Source of the DNA: Pectobacterium cacticida
GTDB lineage: Bacteria; Pseudomonadota; Gammaproteobacteria; Enterobacterales; Enterobacteriaceae
DNA length: 64,000 nt
NCBI RefSeq assembly: GCF_036885195.1
Contig: NZ_CP133656.1
Coordinates: forward strand, 3,596,001-3,660,000
Reading direction: 5' to 3'
Position 1 is the first letter of the stretch, and the number at the start of each line of letters is the position of its first letter. Below, piece after piece: positions 15,733-24,620 of the stretch. The notes beneath the pieces were generated by a model, which was not told the origin of the DNA, did no database searches, and worked only from the letters and a program-made list of their open reading frames with translations. A program made the position numbers and the translations under genes.

Positions 15733-16002
15733 ATGTTACCTACTCGCCTTAAAGTGGCCCGTTTACGTGCCAAAATGACGCAGGAAAAATTAGGCGTGCT
15801 TGCGGGCATTGAAGAAGCGACCGCACGATCGCGCGTTTCTCAGTATGAAAGCGGCACACACCGCCCGACTTTCGAAATGATGTGCGCCTTTGCCCGCGTT
15901 CTTAATGTGCCTGAAAGCTACTTTTACACCGTTGATGACGGCTTCGCAGAACTCATTCTGAAATTATATGAAGGCGAAGCCGTTCAGTGGGAAAAGGGAT
16001 AA
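15733..16002 (+). CDS. XRE-family helix-turn-helix regulator (copy 2, tandem duplicate)
   Basis: 89 aa from the ATG at 15733, chosen to match copy 1; the frame runs back to 15691. It has the same XRE domain (RLKVARLRAKMTQEKLG, GIEEATARSRVSQYESG, VPESYFYTVDD) and differs from copy 1 at scattered positions and at the C-terminal tail. Both copies are preceded by a common upstream block: CTAA-CAACT, a short variable part, then AATGCTAAACA (copy 1 ends near 15340, copy 2 near 15700). Duplication therefore included regulatory DNA. Role unknown; autoregulation through the shared block is likely. Confidence 0.85.
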   Translation: MLPTRLKVARLRAKMTQEKLGVLAGIEEATARSRVSQYESGTHRPTFEMMCAFARVLNVPESYFYTVDDGFAELILKLYEGEAVQWEKG

Positions 16003-16343
16003 GCCGCTCAGCGCAAAATAACCTCGCGTAACAACGGCGCGCCCTCAGCAGGCCATAGCCGACTGTTCACCGCCGTGTGAAACGCGCCGACGCCTTGCGT
16101 CGCTGCGGTTTCCGCCATAGGGTTTGCCGCCTTCAAGGTTGAAGAGAGGTGTACCGCGCACAGGGAAGCGACTCAGCAGATAATCAGCACCCGCAACGCA
16201 CCCGATTTTCGTGTACTAATTTATGCACTACTTCGGCGTAGTTGACGGTGGTTTTCAGTGGATTTTACTGGAGGCTCAACAGAAGAATTAGCCTGTTTAA
16301 TCGGAGAGCTACAGACGTTGGTGGACGTCTATAGATGAAGAAT
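16003..16343. other. 341-bp gap with GC-rich minus-strand frames
   Basis: No intact gene. The left half (about 16010-16205) has minus-strand reading frames that look coding-like: one reads GADYLLSRFPVRGTPLFNLE and continues GGKPYGGNRSD; a second, overlapping frame starts at an ATG and reads MAETAATQGVGAFHTAVNSR to a stop near 16012. Such overlapping short frames are typical of dispersed intergenic repeats in soft-rot bacteria, as I recall; a genome search would decide. The right half up to the tRNA shows nothing named. Confidence 0.35.
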
Positions 16344-16419
<76 letters not shown>

Positions 16420-16491
16420 ATATCAAAAGACGATAACTGGCGTTATGTCTTAACTACACTCTGTTCACAACATCATGAACAGTAACAAATT

Positions 16492-16567
<76 letters not shown>

Positions 16568-16630
16568 CCGGAAAACTTATATGCGCAATGAAGTTTTTCA
16601 ATTAAAATTCATCGCCGCTATGGGGTGCGC

Positions 16631-16658
16631 ATTATACGAGAAATCCGTTTAACCGCAA
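16631..16658 (-). promoter_or_regulatory. Promoter of the tRNA-Gly genes
   Basis: On the minus strand TTGCGG (-35, 16653-16658) and TATAAT (-10, 16631-16636) are 16 bp apart, followed by a GC-rich discriminator (GCGCACCCC), the layout expected of a stringently controlled stable-RNA promoter. Confidence 0.75.
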
Positions 16659-16780
16659 GCCCCAAAAAATGAAAAATCATCTAACTGCCGATAAAAAAAA
16701 CAATGCGCCGACAAAACAAACATTCTGGCATAAAGCGACGCTGTTGACGGCACATCGCGCCAGCGTTTACACCACCTCAC

Positions 16781-17326
16781 CTATAGCCGCAGAAAGTTTT
16801 CGCGATAATAAACCAACTCCGCTAGCGACTCACGAATATCATCCATCGCCTGATGCGTACCCTGCTTCTTGAAGCCAGCCAGAATTTCCGGCTTCCAGCG
16901 CCGCGCAAGTTCTTTGAGCGTGCTGACATCGAGATAACGATAGTGGAAATAGGCTTCAAGCTCGGGCATATAGCGGAACAGAAAGCGACGATCCTGGCCA
17001 ATGCTGTTGCCGCAGATTGGCGATTTACCTGGTGGCACCCATTTTCGTAGAAAGGCTAACGTTTCAAGTTCAGCTGCGCGCTCATCTATCGTGCTGGCTT
17101 TAACGCGCTCTGTCAGGCCACTGGCGCCGTGCGTGCGCACATTCCAGTCATCCATCAGCGCCAGTTGACTATCCGGTTGGTGCACCGCCAGCACCGGGCC
17201 TTCAGCCAACACATTTAAATTGGCATCCGTCACCAGCGTTGCGATCTCAATAATGCGATCGCGCTCCGGATCCAGGCCGGTCATTTCAAGATCGATCCAG
17301 ATCAGGTTATTTTCATCTACCATCAT
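16781..17326 (-). CDS. orn: Oligoribonuclease
   Basis: 181 aa from the first ATG of an ATGATG pair at 17326, preceded by CAGGAAA; the frame runs 11 codons further but E. coli Orn is 181 aa and begins here. DnaQ-like DEDD 3'-5' exonuclease that degrades 2-5 nt RNA (and pGpG from c-di-GMP turnover) to mononucleotides in the cytoplasm. Catalytic acidic residues appear in WIDLEMTGLD, in GNSIGQDRRFL and in HQAMDDIRES, with the DEDDh histidine. Nearly collinear with E. coli Orn. Divergent from rsgA, as in E. coli. Confidence 0.97.
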   Translation of the reverse strand: MMVDENNLIWIDLEMTGLDPERDRIIEIATLVTDANLNVLAEGPVLAVHQPDSQLALMDDWNVRTHGASGLTERVKASTIDERAAELETLAFLRKWVPPGKSPICGNSIGQDRRFLFRYMPELEAYFHYRYLDVSTLKELARRWKPEILAGFKKQGTHQAMDDIRESLAELVYYRENFLRL

Positions 17327-17511
17327 GAGGTTTCCTGTTGCAATGTGTCCTGCCATCAATGCAAGGATACCAGCATCTTACCCAAGGCTGATACCGGCAT
17401 AGGGCTACCGGTTAATTAAAATCAAATAGCGTGTATTATAGCCGCTTCTAGCGTGACGGGCATAACGTACTGCCAGGATCGATACATTGCATTCGTATTA
17501 AGTGAGGCTTA

Positions 17512-18561
17512 GTGAGCAAAAAGAAACTGTCGAAAGGTCAGCAGCGTCGGGTTAGCGCAAACCACCAGCGCCGCCTGAGAAAAACAGAAAGCAAAGTCGA
17601 ATGGGAAGATAGCCAACTGGGCGAAGCGCAGGAGGGGATCATTATTAGCCGATTTGGTATGCACGCCGATGTAGAAGCCAGTGATGGCGTGGTACACCGC
17701 TGCAACATTCGCCGGACTATTTCATCACTCGTCACCGGCGACCGTGTTGTCTGGCGACCCGGCCACGAATCACTCGCGGGGATCAGTGGCATTGTAGAAG
17801 CCGTTCATCCTCGTCATTCCGTTCTGACTCGTCCAGACTATTACGATGGCATTAAACCGATCGCCGCCAATATCGATCAGATCGTGATCGTCTCCGCGAT
17901 CCTGCCTGAACTGTCGCTGAATATTATCGACCGTTATTTGGTTGCCTGCGAAACGCTAGAGATTGAGCCACTGATCGTGCTGAACAAAGTTGACCTTTTG
18001 GATGAGGAATCTCGCCAGTTTGTCGATGGATTGATGAACATCTACCGTGCACTCAAGTATCGAGTTTTAATGGTTTCCAGCCATACGCAGCAAGGCATCC
18101 TCGAATTGGAGCAAGCGCTCACTGACCGTATTAGTATCTTCGCCGGACAGTCGGGCGTGGGAAAATCCAGTCTGCTCAATACGCTGCTCGCGTTGGGCGA
18201 AGAACGCATTCTGGTGAATGAGGTGTCCGATAACTCAGGTCTGGGGCAGCATACGACGACCGCTTCACGGCTCTACCATTTCCCACATGGCGGCGACGTT
18301 ATTGACTCGCCGGGCGTGCGGGAATTTGGTTTATGGCATTTAGAGCCTGAACAAATCACCAGTGGTTTTATTGAGTTGCGGAAATATATCGGCTCGTGCA
18401 AGTTCCGCGACTGTAAACATGAAAATGACCCCGGCTGCGCCATTAACGCCGCGCTTGCACGTGGAGAGATAGCCGCTGAGCGCTTTGATAATTATCACCG
18501 CATCCTGGAAAGCATGGCGCAAATAAAATCACAAAAAGGTTTTTCAGATACAGATAACTGA
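17512..18561 (+). CDS. rsgA: Ribosome small-subunit GTPase RsgA
   Basis: 349 aa, GTG start with GAGG upstream. Late-stage 30S maturation GTPase. Domains: basic N terminus, OB fold, a circularly permuted GTPase (NKVD before GQSGVGKSS and DSPG) and a C-terminal zinc knuckle (CKFRDCKHENDPGC). The switch loop TTTASRLYHF is also typical. Order orn (divergent)-rsgA-psd-mscM matches E. coli. Confidence 0.97.
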   Translation: MSKKKLSKGQQRRVSANHQRRLRKTESKVEWEDSQLGEAQEGIIISRFGMHADVEASDGVVHRCNIRRTISSLVTGDRVVWRPGHESLAGISGIVEAVHPRHSVLTRPDYYDGIKPIAANIDQIVIVSAILPELSLNIIDRYLVACETLEIEPLIVLNKVDLLDEESRQFVDGLMNIYRALKYRVLMVSSHTQQGILELEQALTDRISIFAGQSGVGKSSLLNTLLALGEERILVNEVSDNSGLGQHTTTASRLYHFPHGGDVIDSPGVREFGLWHLEPEQITSGFIELRKYIGSCKFRDCKHENDPGCAINAALARGEIAAERFDNYHRILESMAQIKSQKGFSDTDN

Positions 18562-18717
18562 CATTGCGCATGCTCATCGTTACAATGCGCCCTCTTTACG
18601 CGAACGTGGGTTTACTGGCTTTCTTTTTGAGCTGCCGTTGGCAGCGCCAAGGGCGTTCCGCAGACAACGTATTTCATGACGCAGTATATTACGCACTATT
18701 CATTCAAGAGGCTCACC

Positions 18718-19746
18718 GTGCTGGATAATCTCAAAATCAAGTTACAGTATTGGCTTCCTAAGATCTGGCTGACCCGATTAGCGGGTTGGGGAGCAAATAA
18801 GCAAGCGGGGAAACTCACTCAGTGGGTGATCGCTTTATTTGTCCGTCATTATAAGGTCAACATGCAGGAAGCATTGCAACCGGATATCGCCTCCTACCGC
18901 ACGTTTAATGAATTTTTCGTTCGCCCACTGCGACCTGATATTCGCCCGATCGATCCACATGTGCACCGGCTAGTGCAACCCGCCGACGGTGTGCTGTCGC
19001 AGTTTGGCGCAATTACCGACGGCAAGCTGATTCAGGCGAAGCGTCACGATTACACGCTGGAAGCGCTGCTTGCCGGTAACTATATGATGGCTGAGTTATT
19101 CCGTGATGGTTTATTCGCCACGATTTATCTCTCGCCGCGTGATTATCACCGGCTGCACATGCCATGTGACGGCGTGCTGCGCGAAATGATTTACGTACCG
19201 GGTGATTTGTTCTCCGTCAATCTGCTGACAGCCGATAACGTGCCGAATCTGTTTGCCCGTAACGAACGCGTCATTTGCCTGTTTGATACCGAATTCGGCC
19301 CCTTGGCACAGATTCTGGTCGGCGCAACCATTGTCGGTAGCATCGAAACTGTATGGGCGGGCGTGGTGACGCCGCCGCGTGAAGGTATCGTTAAACGTTG
19401 GACTTACCCATCGGCGGGCCAGGAAGGTGCCGTTGTACTGGCGAAAGGCGAGGAGATGGGGCGTTTCAAACTAGGCTCAACCGTGATTAACCTGTTTGCC
19501 GCTGGTAATAATCTTCAATTTGCCGCGCACCTCAGCACGCTAAGTGTGACCCGAGTTGGTGAACCTTTCGTTGAGGTCCGTCAGTGTGAATCAACGCCCA
19601 TCGTATTTGCGGAAGGAACCGAGCTGGCAGCCAACGGAGACGGCGTGTCGTCTGTCACAACGGTGTCTGAAGCGGCTCAGTCCGAAGAACAATATCCTGC
19701 GGCTGATGTTCCCGATCAAACGGGCCACAAACCCGACGTGCCGTAA
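18718..19746 (+). CDS. psd: Phosphatidylserine decarboxylase proenzyme
   Basis: 342 aa from a GTG at 18718 with AGAGG upstream; the frame starts at 18676 but E. coli Psd begins at the matching MLNSFKL position. Inner-membrane enzyme that makes phosphatidylethanolamine from phosphatidylserine. The self-cleavage site LGST (FKLGSTVINLF) generates the pyruvoyl group, with the conserved His of SPRDYHRLHMP. The C-terminal tail after the alpha subunit is longer and acidic, and differs from E. coli. mscM follows after 56 bp and is probably co-transcribed. Confidence 0.96.
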   Translation: MLDNLKIKLQYWLPKIWLTRLAGWGANKQAGKLTQWVIALFVRHYKVNMQEALQPDIASYRTFNEFFVRPLRPDIRPIDPHVHRLVQPADGVLSQFGAITDGKLIQAKRHDYTLEALLAGNYMMAELFRDGLFATIYLSPRDYHRLHMPCDGVLREMIYVPGDLFSVNLLTADNVPNLFARNERVICLFDTEFGPLAQILVGATIVGSIETVWAGVVTPPREGIVKRWTYPSAGQEGAVVLAKGEEMGRFKLGSTVINLFAAGNNLQFAAHLSTLSVTRVGEPFVEVRQCESTPIVFAEGTELAANGDGVSSVTTVSEAAQSEEQYPAADVPDQTGHKPDVP

Positions 19747-19802
19747 ATCGCGTCTGACTCTTGTCGTTGGTGAACGGGTTGCTGGTCATAAAGGTGGCTA
19801 AC

Positions 19803-22800
19803 GTGCGTCTGATTCTGACTTTTCTTTTGGGATGTTTATTATCAACGGCCGCGTTGGCGGCTACCGTACCTGATGAGGCACAGCTTCGCCAGCAGCTACA
19901 GTTAGCGGAAGCGGCCAACGGCTCGCCCGACCAAGCCAGGATCGTCGAAGAATACCAAACTGCGCTTAACACGCTACAGGATCGTAAAGCGTCACTGGAG
20001 CGTGCGGCGCAGTATCAACGTGTCATCGATGATTTCCCCAAGTTAGTTCGGGAACTGCGGCGTCAGATTAGCGCCGAAGACGGTAAACCTGCGCCAATAC
20101 CGGATAACCTCTCCAGCAACGATCTTGAACAGCAACTGCTACAAACGAGCAGCCAGTTGTTAGAGCAGGCTCGTGAGCTTCAGCAAGAGCAGGATCGGCT
20201 GCGGGAAATCAGTGATTCACTCAGTCAGCTTCCGCAACAGCAAACGGAAGCCAGCCGCATGCAAAACGATGCGGAACGCCGAATTCAGTCGCTAGGCACA
20301 CCGACCACACCGCTGGGGCAAGCGCAGCTTGTCGCGCTTCAGGCTGAATCCGCACTGCGCAAAAGCCGGGTAGACGAACTGGAGTTGGCACAGCTTTCAG
20401 CCAGTAATCGCCAGGAATTATCTCGGCTGCGTGTCGAACTGTATAGAAAACGTCATGACAGGCTGGATCTGCTGCAACAGGATTTACGCAGTAGGCTCAA
20501 TAATCTGCGCCAGCGCGAGGCTGAAAAAGCATTAGAGCGTACGGAATTGTTGGCGGAACAGAGTGGGGATTTACCTAGCGTCATCAGTAAACAACTCCAG
20601 GTTAACCGTGAGCTATCCGTAGCCTTGAACCAACAGGCGCAGCGTATGGATCTTATCGCTTCGCAACAGCGTCAGGCCGCAACGCACACGATTCAGGTGC
20701 GTCAGGCGCTCAGTACCATTCGTGAACAGGCACAATGGCTTGGTATCTCGCCAATATTAGGTGAAACATTACGGGCGCAAATCGCGCGCCTGCCGGACAT
20801 GCCCAAACCCCAGTTGCTCGACAGCGACATGGCAAAATTGCGCGTACAGCGCCTGCACTTCGAAGACCTCATCAATAAATCACAGGATATTGATAACGCT
20901 AAACAGGATAACGGGGAACCGCTAACCAGCGCGCAACAGCGTATTTTAGCCGACCAGATGCGAACTCAGCGTGACTTGCTGACATCGCTGATTTCCGGTT
21001 GCGACGCGCAAATTTTAGAATTAACCAAACTTAAGGTGGCTAACAACCAATTGGCGGATGCCTTAACAGAAACGCGGGAAGCCGCCCATCGCGATCTGTT
21101 CTGGGTTGCCGATGTTGAACCAGTGACATTCGCTTATCCGCTCAAATTGGTACAGGATCTGACGCGGCTATTGTCGTTAGATACGCTGACGCAGTTGGGG
21201 AGCGCATTGGTCATGATGGTGACCAGCCAGGAAACCGTTCTACCGCTACTGGGTGCCTTGCTGCTGGTAGGTTTTAGCATCAGCTCGCGACGCCATTATC
21301 ATGCGTTTATGGAACGTGCGAGCAGCCGTGTAGGCAAGGTCACGCTCGACCATTTTATGCTGACGTTGCGCACCGTATTTTGGTCTATCCTTGCCGCGCT
21401 ACCGCTGCCCGTACTCTGGGCAGCGCTAGGATACGGGCTGCAAAACGCCTGGCCTTACCCAATCGCTGTCGCTATCGGCGACAGCGTAACCGCCACCGTG
21501 CCATTGATGTGGCTGGTGATGATCAGTGCCTCATTTGCACATCCGCAGGGCTTGTTCATTGCACACTTCCGCTGGTCGCCGGATCGTGTAGCCAGAGCAA
21601 TGCGCTATTACCGTCTTTCTATCGCCTTTATCGTGCCGCTGATTATGGCGCTGATTACCTTCGATAAGCTTAACGATCGTGAATTCTCCAGCACGCTGGG
21701 CCGACTCTGTTTCGTTCTGCTCTGTATGGCGTTGAGTCTGGTGACGACCGGATTGAAACGCGCCGGTATTCCGCTCTATCTGGATAAATCTGGCTCTGGG
21801 GAAAATTCGATTAATCACGCGATGTGGAACATTCTGATCGGTGTACCGCTCGTTGCCGCCCTCGCCTCCTGCATCGGCTATCTGACGACGGCTCAGGCGC
21901 TACTGGCACGTCTGGAAACGTCCGTTTCTATCTGGTTTTTCCTGTTAGTGGTTTACCACATTATTCGCCGCTGGATGCTAATTCAGCGACGGCGTATAGC
22001 CTTCGATCGCGCTAAACAACGGCGCTCTGAAATTTTGGCACAGCGTGCGAAAGGCGAGGATGATGCGCCGTCTACGTCATCCCATGAAAGTAGTTCTGAC
22101 GCGGTAGAAGAACCCGTTGTCGATCTGGACGCTATCAGCGCTAAATCATTGCAGTTAGTGCGTTCGCTCCTGACGTTGGTCGCACTGGTTTCCGTTATCG
22201 CGCTGTGGTCTGAAATTCATTCCGCCTTCGCCTTCATGGAAAATATTAGCCTGTGGGATGTGTCCAGCACGGTTCAAGGGGTAGAAAGCGTCCAGCCGAT
22301 TACCCTTGGCTCGGTGCTAATCGCGATTCTGGTCTTCATCATTACCGCACAGCTCGTACGTAATCTGCCCGCGCTATTGGAACTGGCAATTTTACAGCAT
22401 CTGGATCTGTCGCCGGGCAGTGGTTACGCCATAACGACCATCAGCAAATATATTTTGATGCTGATTGGCAGCCTGATGGGGTTCTCACTTATCGGGATCG
22501 AATGGTCGAAGTTGCAATGGCTGGTCGCGGCACTCGGCGTCGGGCTTGGATTCGGCTTGCAGGAGATCTTCGCCAACTTTATCTCTGGCCTAATCATTCT
22601 GTTTGAAAAACCAATCCGTATTGGCGATACGGTGACAATCCGCGATCTCACGGGGAGCGTCATGCGCATTAATACGCGCGCCACCACGATTTCCGACTGG
22701 GATCGCAAAGAAATTATCGTGCCGAACAAGGCCTTTATTACCGAGCAGTTTATCAACTGGTCGCTGTCTGATTCGGTTACCCGCGTCGTGCTAACGGTGC

Positions 22801-23126
22801 CTGCGCCTGCGGAGGCGAACACCCAAGAGGTGACGGAATTGCTGATGGATGCGGTGAAAGGCTGTTCGTTGATTCTGGATACGCCTGAACCCGAGGCTTT
22901 CCTGGTTGATCTGCAACAGGGTATCCAAATTTTTGAGTTACGCGTTTTCGCTGCCGAAATGGGGCACCGTATGCCGTTGCGCCATGAACTGCATCGGTTG
23001 ATTCTGGAAAACTACCGCAAACACCATCTGGAACTGCCATTCCCCCCCTTCCAGGTGAGAATGGACAATCTGTCACGCCGTGGCAAAACGCTAGCGCCGC
23101 AGCATCGAACGCCGGGGGGATTATAA
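19803..23126 (+). CDS. mscM: Miniconductance mechanosensitive channel MscM
   Basis: 1107 aa, close to E. coli MscM (YjeP). GTG start at 19803 behind AAGGTGG; MRLILTFLLGCLLSTAALA is a cleavable signal peptide. A long Gln-rich coiled-coil periplasmic domain (to about residue 450) is followed by a set of membrane helices and the MscS fold. The pore helix carries the Gly/Ala-rich pattern ALGVGLGFGLQEIFANFISG, after which come the FEKPIRIGDTV beta domain and the C-terminal alpha/beta cage. It opens on membrane tension and protects against hypo-osmotic lysis. It lies downstream of psd, as in E. coli. Confidence 0.96.
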   Translation: MRLILTFLLGCLLSTAALAATVPDEAQLRQQLQLAEAANGSPDQARIVEEYQTALNTLQDRKASLERAAQYQRVIDDFPKLVRELRRQISAEDGKPAPIPDNLSSNDLEQQLLQTSSQLLEQARELQQEQDRLREISDSLSQLPQQQTEASRMQNDAERRIQSLGTPTTPLGQAQLVALQAESALRKSRVDELELAQLSASNRQELSRLRVELYRKRHDRLDLLQQDLRSRLNNLRQREAEKALERTELLAEQSGDLPSVISKQLQVNRELSVALNQQAQRMDLIASQQRQAATHTIQVRQALSTIREQAQWLGISPILGETLRAQIARLPDMPKPQLLDSDMAKLRVQRLHFEDLINKSQDIDNAKQDNGEPLTSAQQRILADQMRTQRDLLTSLISGCDAQILELTKLKVANNQLADALTETREAAHRDLFWVADVEPVTFAYPLKLVQDLTRLLSLDTLTQLGSALVMMVTSQETVLPLLGALLLVGFSISSRRHYHAFMERASSRVGKVTLDHFMLTLRTVFWSILAALPLPVLWAALGYGLQNAWPYPIAVAIGDSVTATVPLMWLVMISASFAHPQGLFIAHFRWSPDRVARAMRYYRLSIAFIVPLIMALITFDKLNDREFSSTLGRLCFVLLCMALSLVTTGLKRAGIPLYLDKSGSGENSINHAMWNILIGVPLVAALASCIGYLTTAQALLARLETSVSIWFFLLVVYHIIRRWMLIQRRRIAFDRAKQRRSEILAQRAKGEDDAPSTSSHESSSDAVEEPVVDLDAISAKSLQLVRSLLTLVALVSVIALWSEIHSAFAFMENISLWDVSSTVQGVESVQPITLGSVLIAILVFIITAQLVRNLPALLELAILQHLDLSPGSGYAITTISKYILMLIGSLMGFSLIGIEWSKLQWLVAALGVGLGFGLQEIFANFISGLIILFEKPIRIGDTVTIRDLTGSVMRINTRATTISDWDRKEIIVPNKAFITEQFINWSLSDSVTRVVLTVPAPAEANTQEVTELLMDAVKGCSLILDTPEPEAFLVDLQQGIQIFELRVFAAEMGHRMPLRHELHRLILENYRKHHLELPFPPFQVRMDNLSRRGKTLAPQHRTPGGL

Positions 23127-23195
23127 GAAAAGCAATAGGTGAGCCAGTGCTCCACGCGTAATCACAAGGATTGCGCTACGGTGGCATCGAGATCG

Positions 23196-24173
23196 CTAAG
23201 CACGATCGACAGTGAACGCTATCACATCCCCCAACGTTTCAGCGCCCAGTGCGAGCATGATCAAACGATCGATGCCAAGCGCCACGCCGGCGCACTCCGG
23301 CAAACCGTGCCTTAGCGCCGCCAGTAGGTTTTCATCAATCGGCTGCTGGGGCAAACCACGCGCGGCACGCTTACGGTTATCTTGTTCAAAGCGCTGGCGT
23401 TGTTCATCGGCATCGGTCAATTCGCGAAAACCATTCGCCAGTTCAATCCCTTTGAAATAGACCTCAAAACGCTCGGCAACGCGATGATCTTCCGAACTGA
23501 TTTCAGCTAACGACGCCTGCGTTGCCGGGAAGTGGTAAACAAAAGCAGGCTTATCACGCCCAATATTCGGCTCGACGCCGAAGGTAAATAACATCTGCAC
23601 CAGCGCATCGCGATCGTCTTCACGGTTGGCCATATCGCCCAACCCCAGCTTTTCTGCCGCTTCACGCAATTGCGTTTTATCAACAGACAGCGGGTCGATC
23701 TCCAAATGGCGTAAGAACGCCTGCTGATAAGAAAGCATCTCCGCGCCTTCACAGTCCAATATCTGCTGTAGAAGATCATCGACTTCATTCATCAGACGAT
23801 ACATATCGTAGTGAGGACGATACCATTCCAGCATAGTAAATTCGGGGTTGTGATGTCGGCCCGCTTCTTCATTGCGGAAACTACGGCACAGCTGAAAGAT
23901 TGGCCCGCTACCCGCCGCCAGCAGGCGTTTCATATGGTATTCCGGGCTGGTCATCAGATAGAGCGTCATGCCATCCGCCGCGCCGGGACCAACGAAGCGA
24001 GTCTGGAATGGAGATAAGAAAACATCCGTTACCGTGGCCTGGCTCATCGCTGGCGTTTCGACCTCTAAAACCCCCCGATCGGTGAAAAAACCTCGGACAG
24101 CAGCAATGATAGACGCCCGTTTTAACAAATTAGCGACGGAGGCACTAGGTTGCCAGCTTGTCGTCTCGCTCAT
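23196..24173 (-). CDS. epmA: EF-P--(R)-beta-lysine ligase EpmA
   Basis: 325 aa. A truncated, catalytic-domain-only class II lysyl-tRNA synthetase paralogue (formerly PoxA/GenX/YjeA). It attaches (R)-beta-lysine to Lys34 of elongation factor P. Class II motif 2 (CRSFRNEEAGRHHNPEFTML, 20 residues) and motif 3 (GIDRLIMLALG) are present; the anticodon-binding domain of LysRS is absent, as expected. Convergent with mscM. The partner genes efp and epmB are about 6 kb away in this window. Confidence 0.97.
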   Translation of the reverse strand: MSETTSWQPSASVANLLKRASIIAAVRGFFTDRGVLEVETPAMSQATVTDVFLSPFQTRFVGPGAADGMTLYLMTSPEYHMKRLLAAGSGPIFQLCRSFRNEEAGRHHNPEFTMLEWYRPHYDMYRLMNEVDDLLQQILDCEGAEMLSYQQAFLRHLEIDPLSVDKTQLREAAEKLGLGDMANREDDRDALVQMLFTFGVEPNIGRDKPAFVYHFPATQASLAEISSEDHRVAERFEVYFKGIELANGFRELTDADEQRQRFEQDNRKRAARGLPQQPIDENLLAALRHGLPECAGVALGIDRLIMLALGAETLGDVIAFTVDRA

Positions 24174-24620
24174 GGTTCTTACTCCAATGTCAAACAGGGG
24201 GTGCAGTCTACCCGTATCCGTCCAAATTTCCAGCGGAAAAACATCGGTGTACCCCGTACCGAAAGGCGTCAGGATAGCATCGGTAAATTATATCCTGTGG
24301 ATCATTTTCTTATATCCCACACGACGGGGTATTAAAAAAATAAGCAAATTATTCCACGCTAAATAAGTCTTTCGATCACGTTTTTATCATTAAATACTCA
24401 TCCTGCCGAAAAAACGACAAAACACGGGATTACATCAAATTTCACCTACCTATAATTCGGTATGATTATTCAAATAAAAAAATTATAGATTTATCGATTC
24501 ATTACATAGCTATCACCTAATTTTAGCGAAATGAATATCAGGCCCGGATATAAAGTTAGAAACATATAACGATTATTTTTTATTTTAACTTAATTAACTT
24601 AAATAACTGGAGGGAATGCA
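24174..24620. other. 447-bp frd upstream region
   Basis: AT-rich gap between epmA and frdA. Apart from the frd promoter/FNR site at 24425-24466 and the epmA promoter near 24174, I see nothing named. The long leader (about 150 nt from the inferred start site to frdA) is longer than in E. coli as I recall. Confidence 0.5.
24425..24466 (+). promoter_or_regulatory. frd promoter with FNR site
   Basis: The half site ATCAAATTTCA (24434-24444) lies exactly 25 nt before a -10 box TATGAT (24461-24466), the same spacing I recall for E. coli frdA (TCAAATTTCA to TATACT). The left FNR half (CGGGA, 24425-24429) is weak. The centre falls near -41.5 of the inferred start site, as in class II FNR-activated promoters. 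Inference from pattern and spacing. Confidence 0.55.

Noticed and set aside
15020..16002. Prophage remnant (Mu Ner-like and XRE genes together)
   Set aside because: Nlp/SfsB is a normal chromosomal gene and no integrase, transposase, tail or head gene is near.
16669..16872. 67-codon plus-strand frame upstream of orn
   Set aside because: Overlaps the 3' part of orn antisense and the tRNA promoter; no motif.
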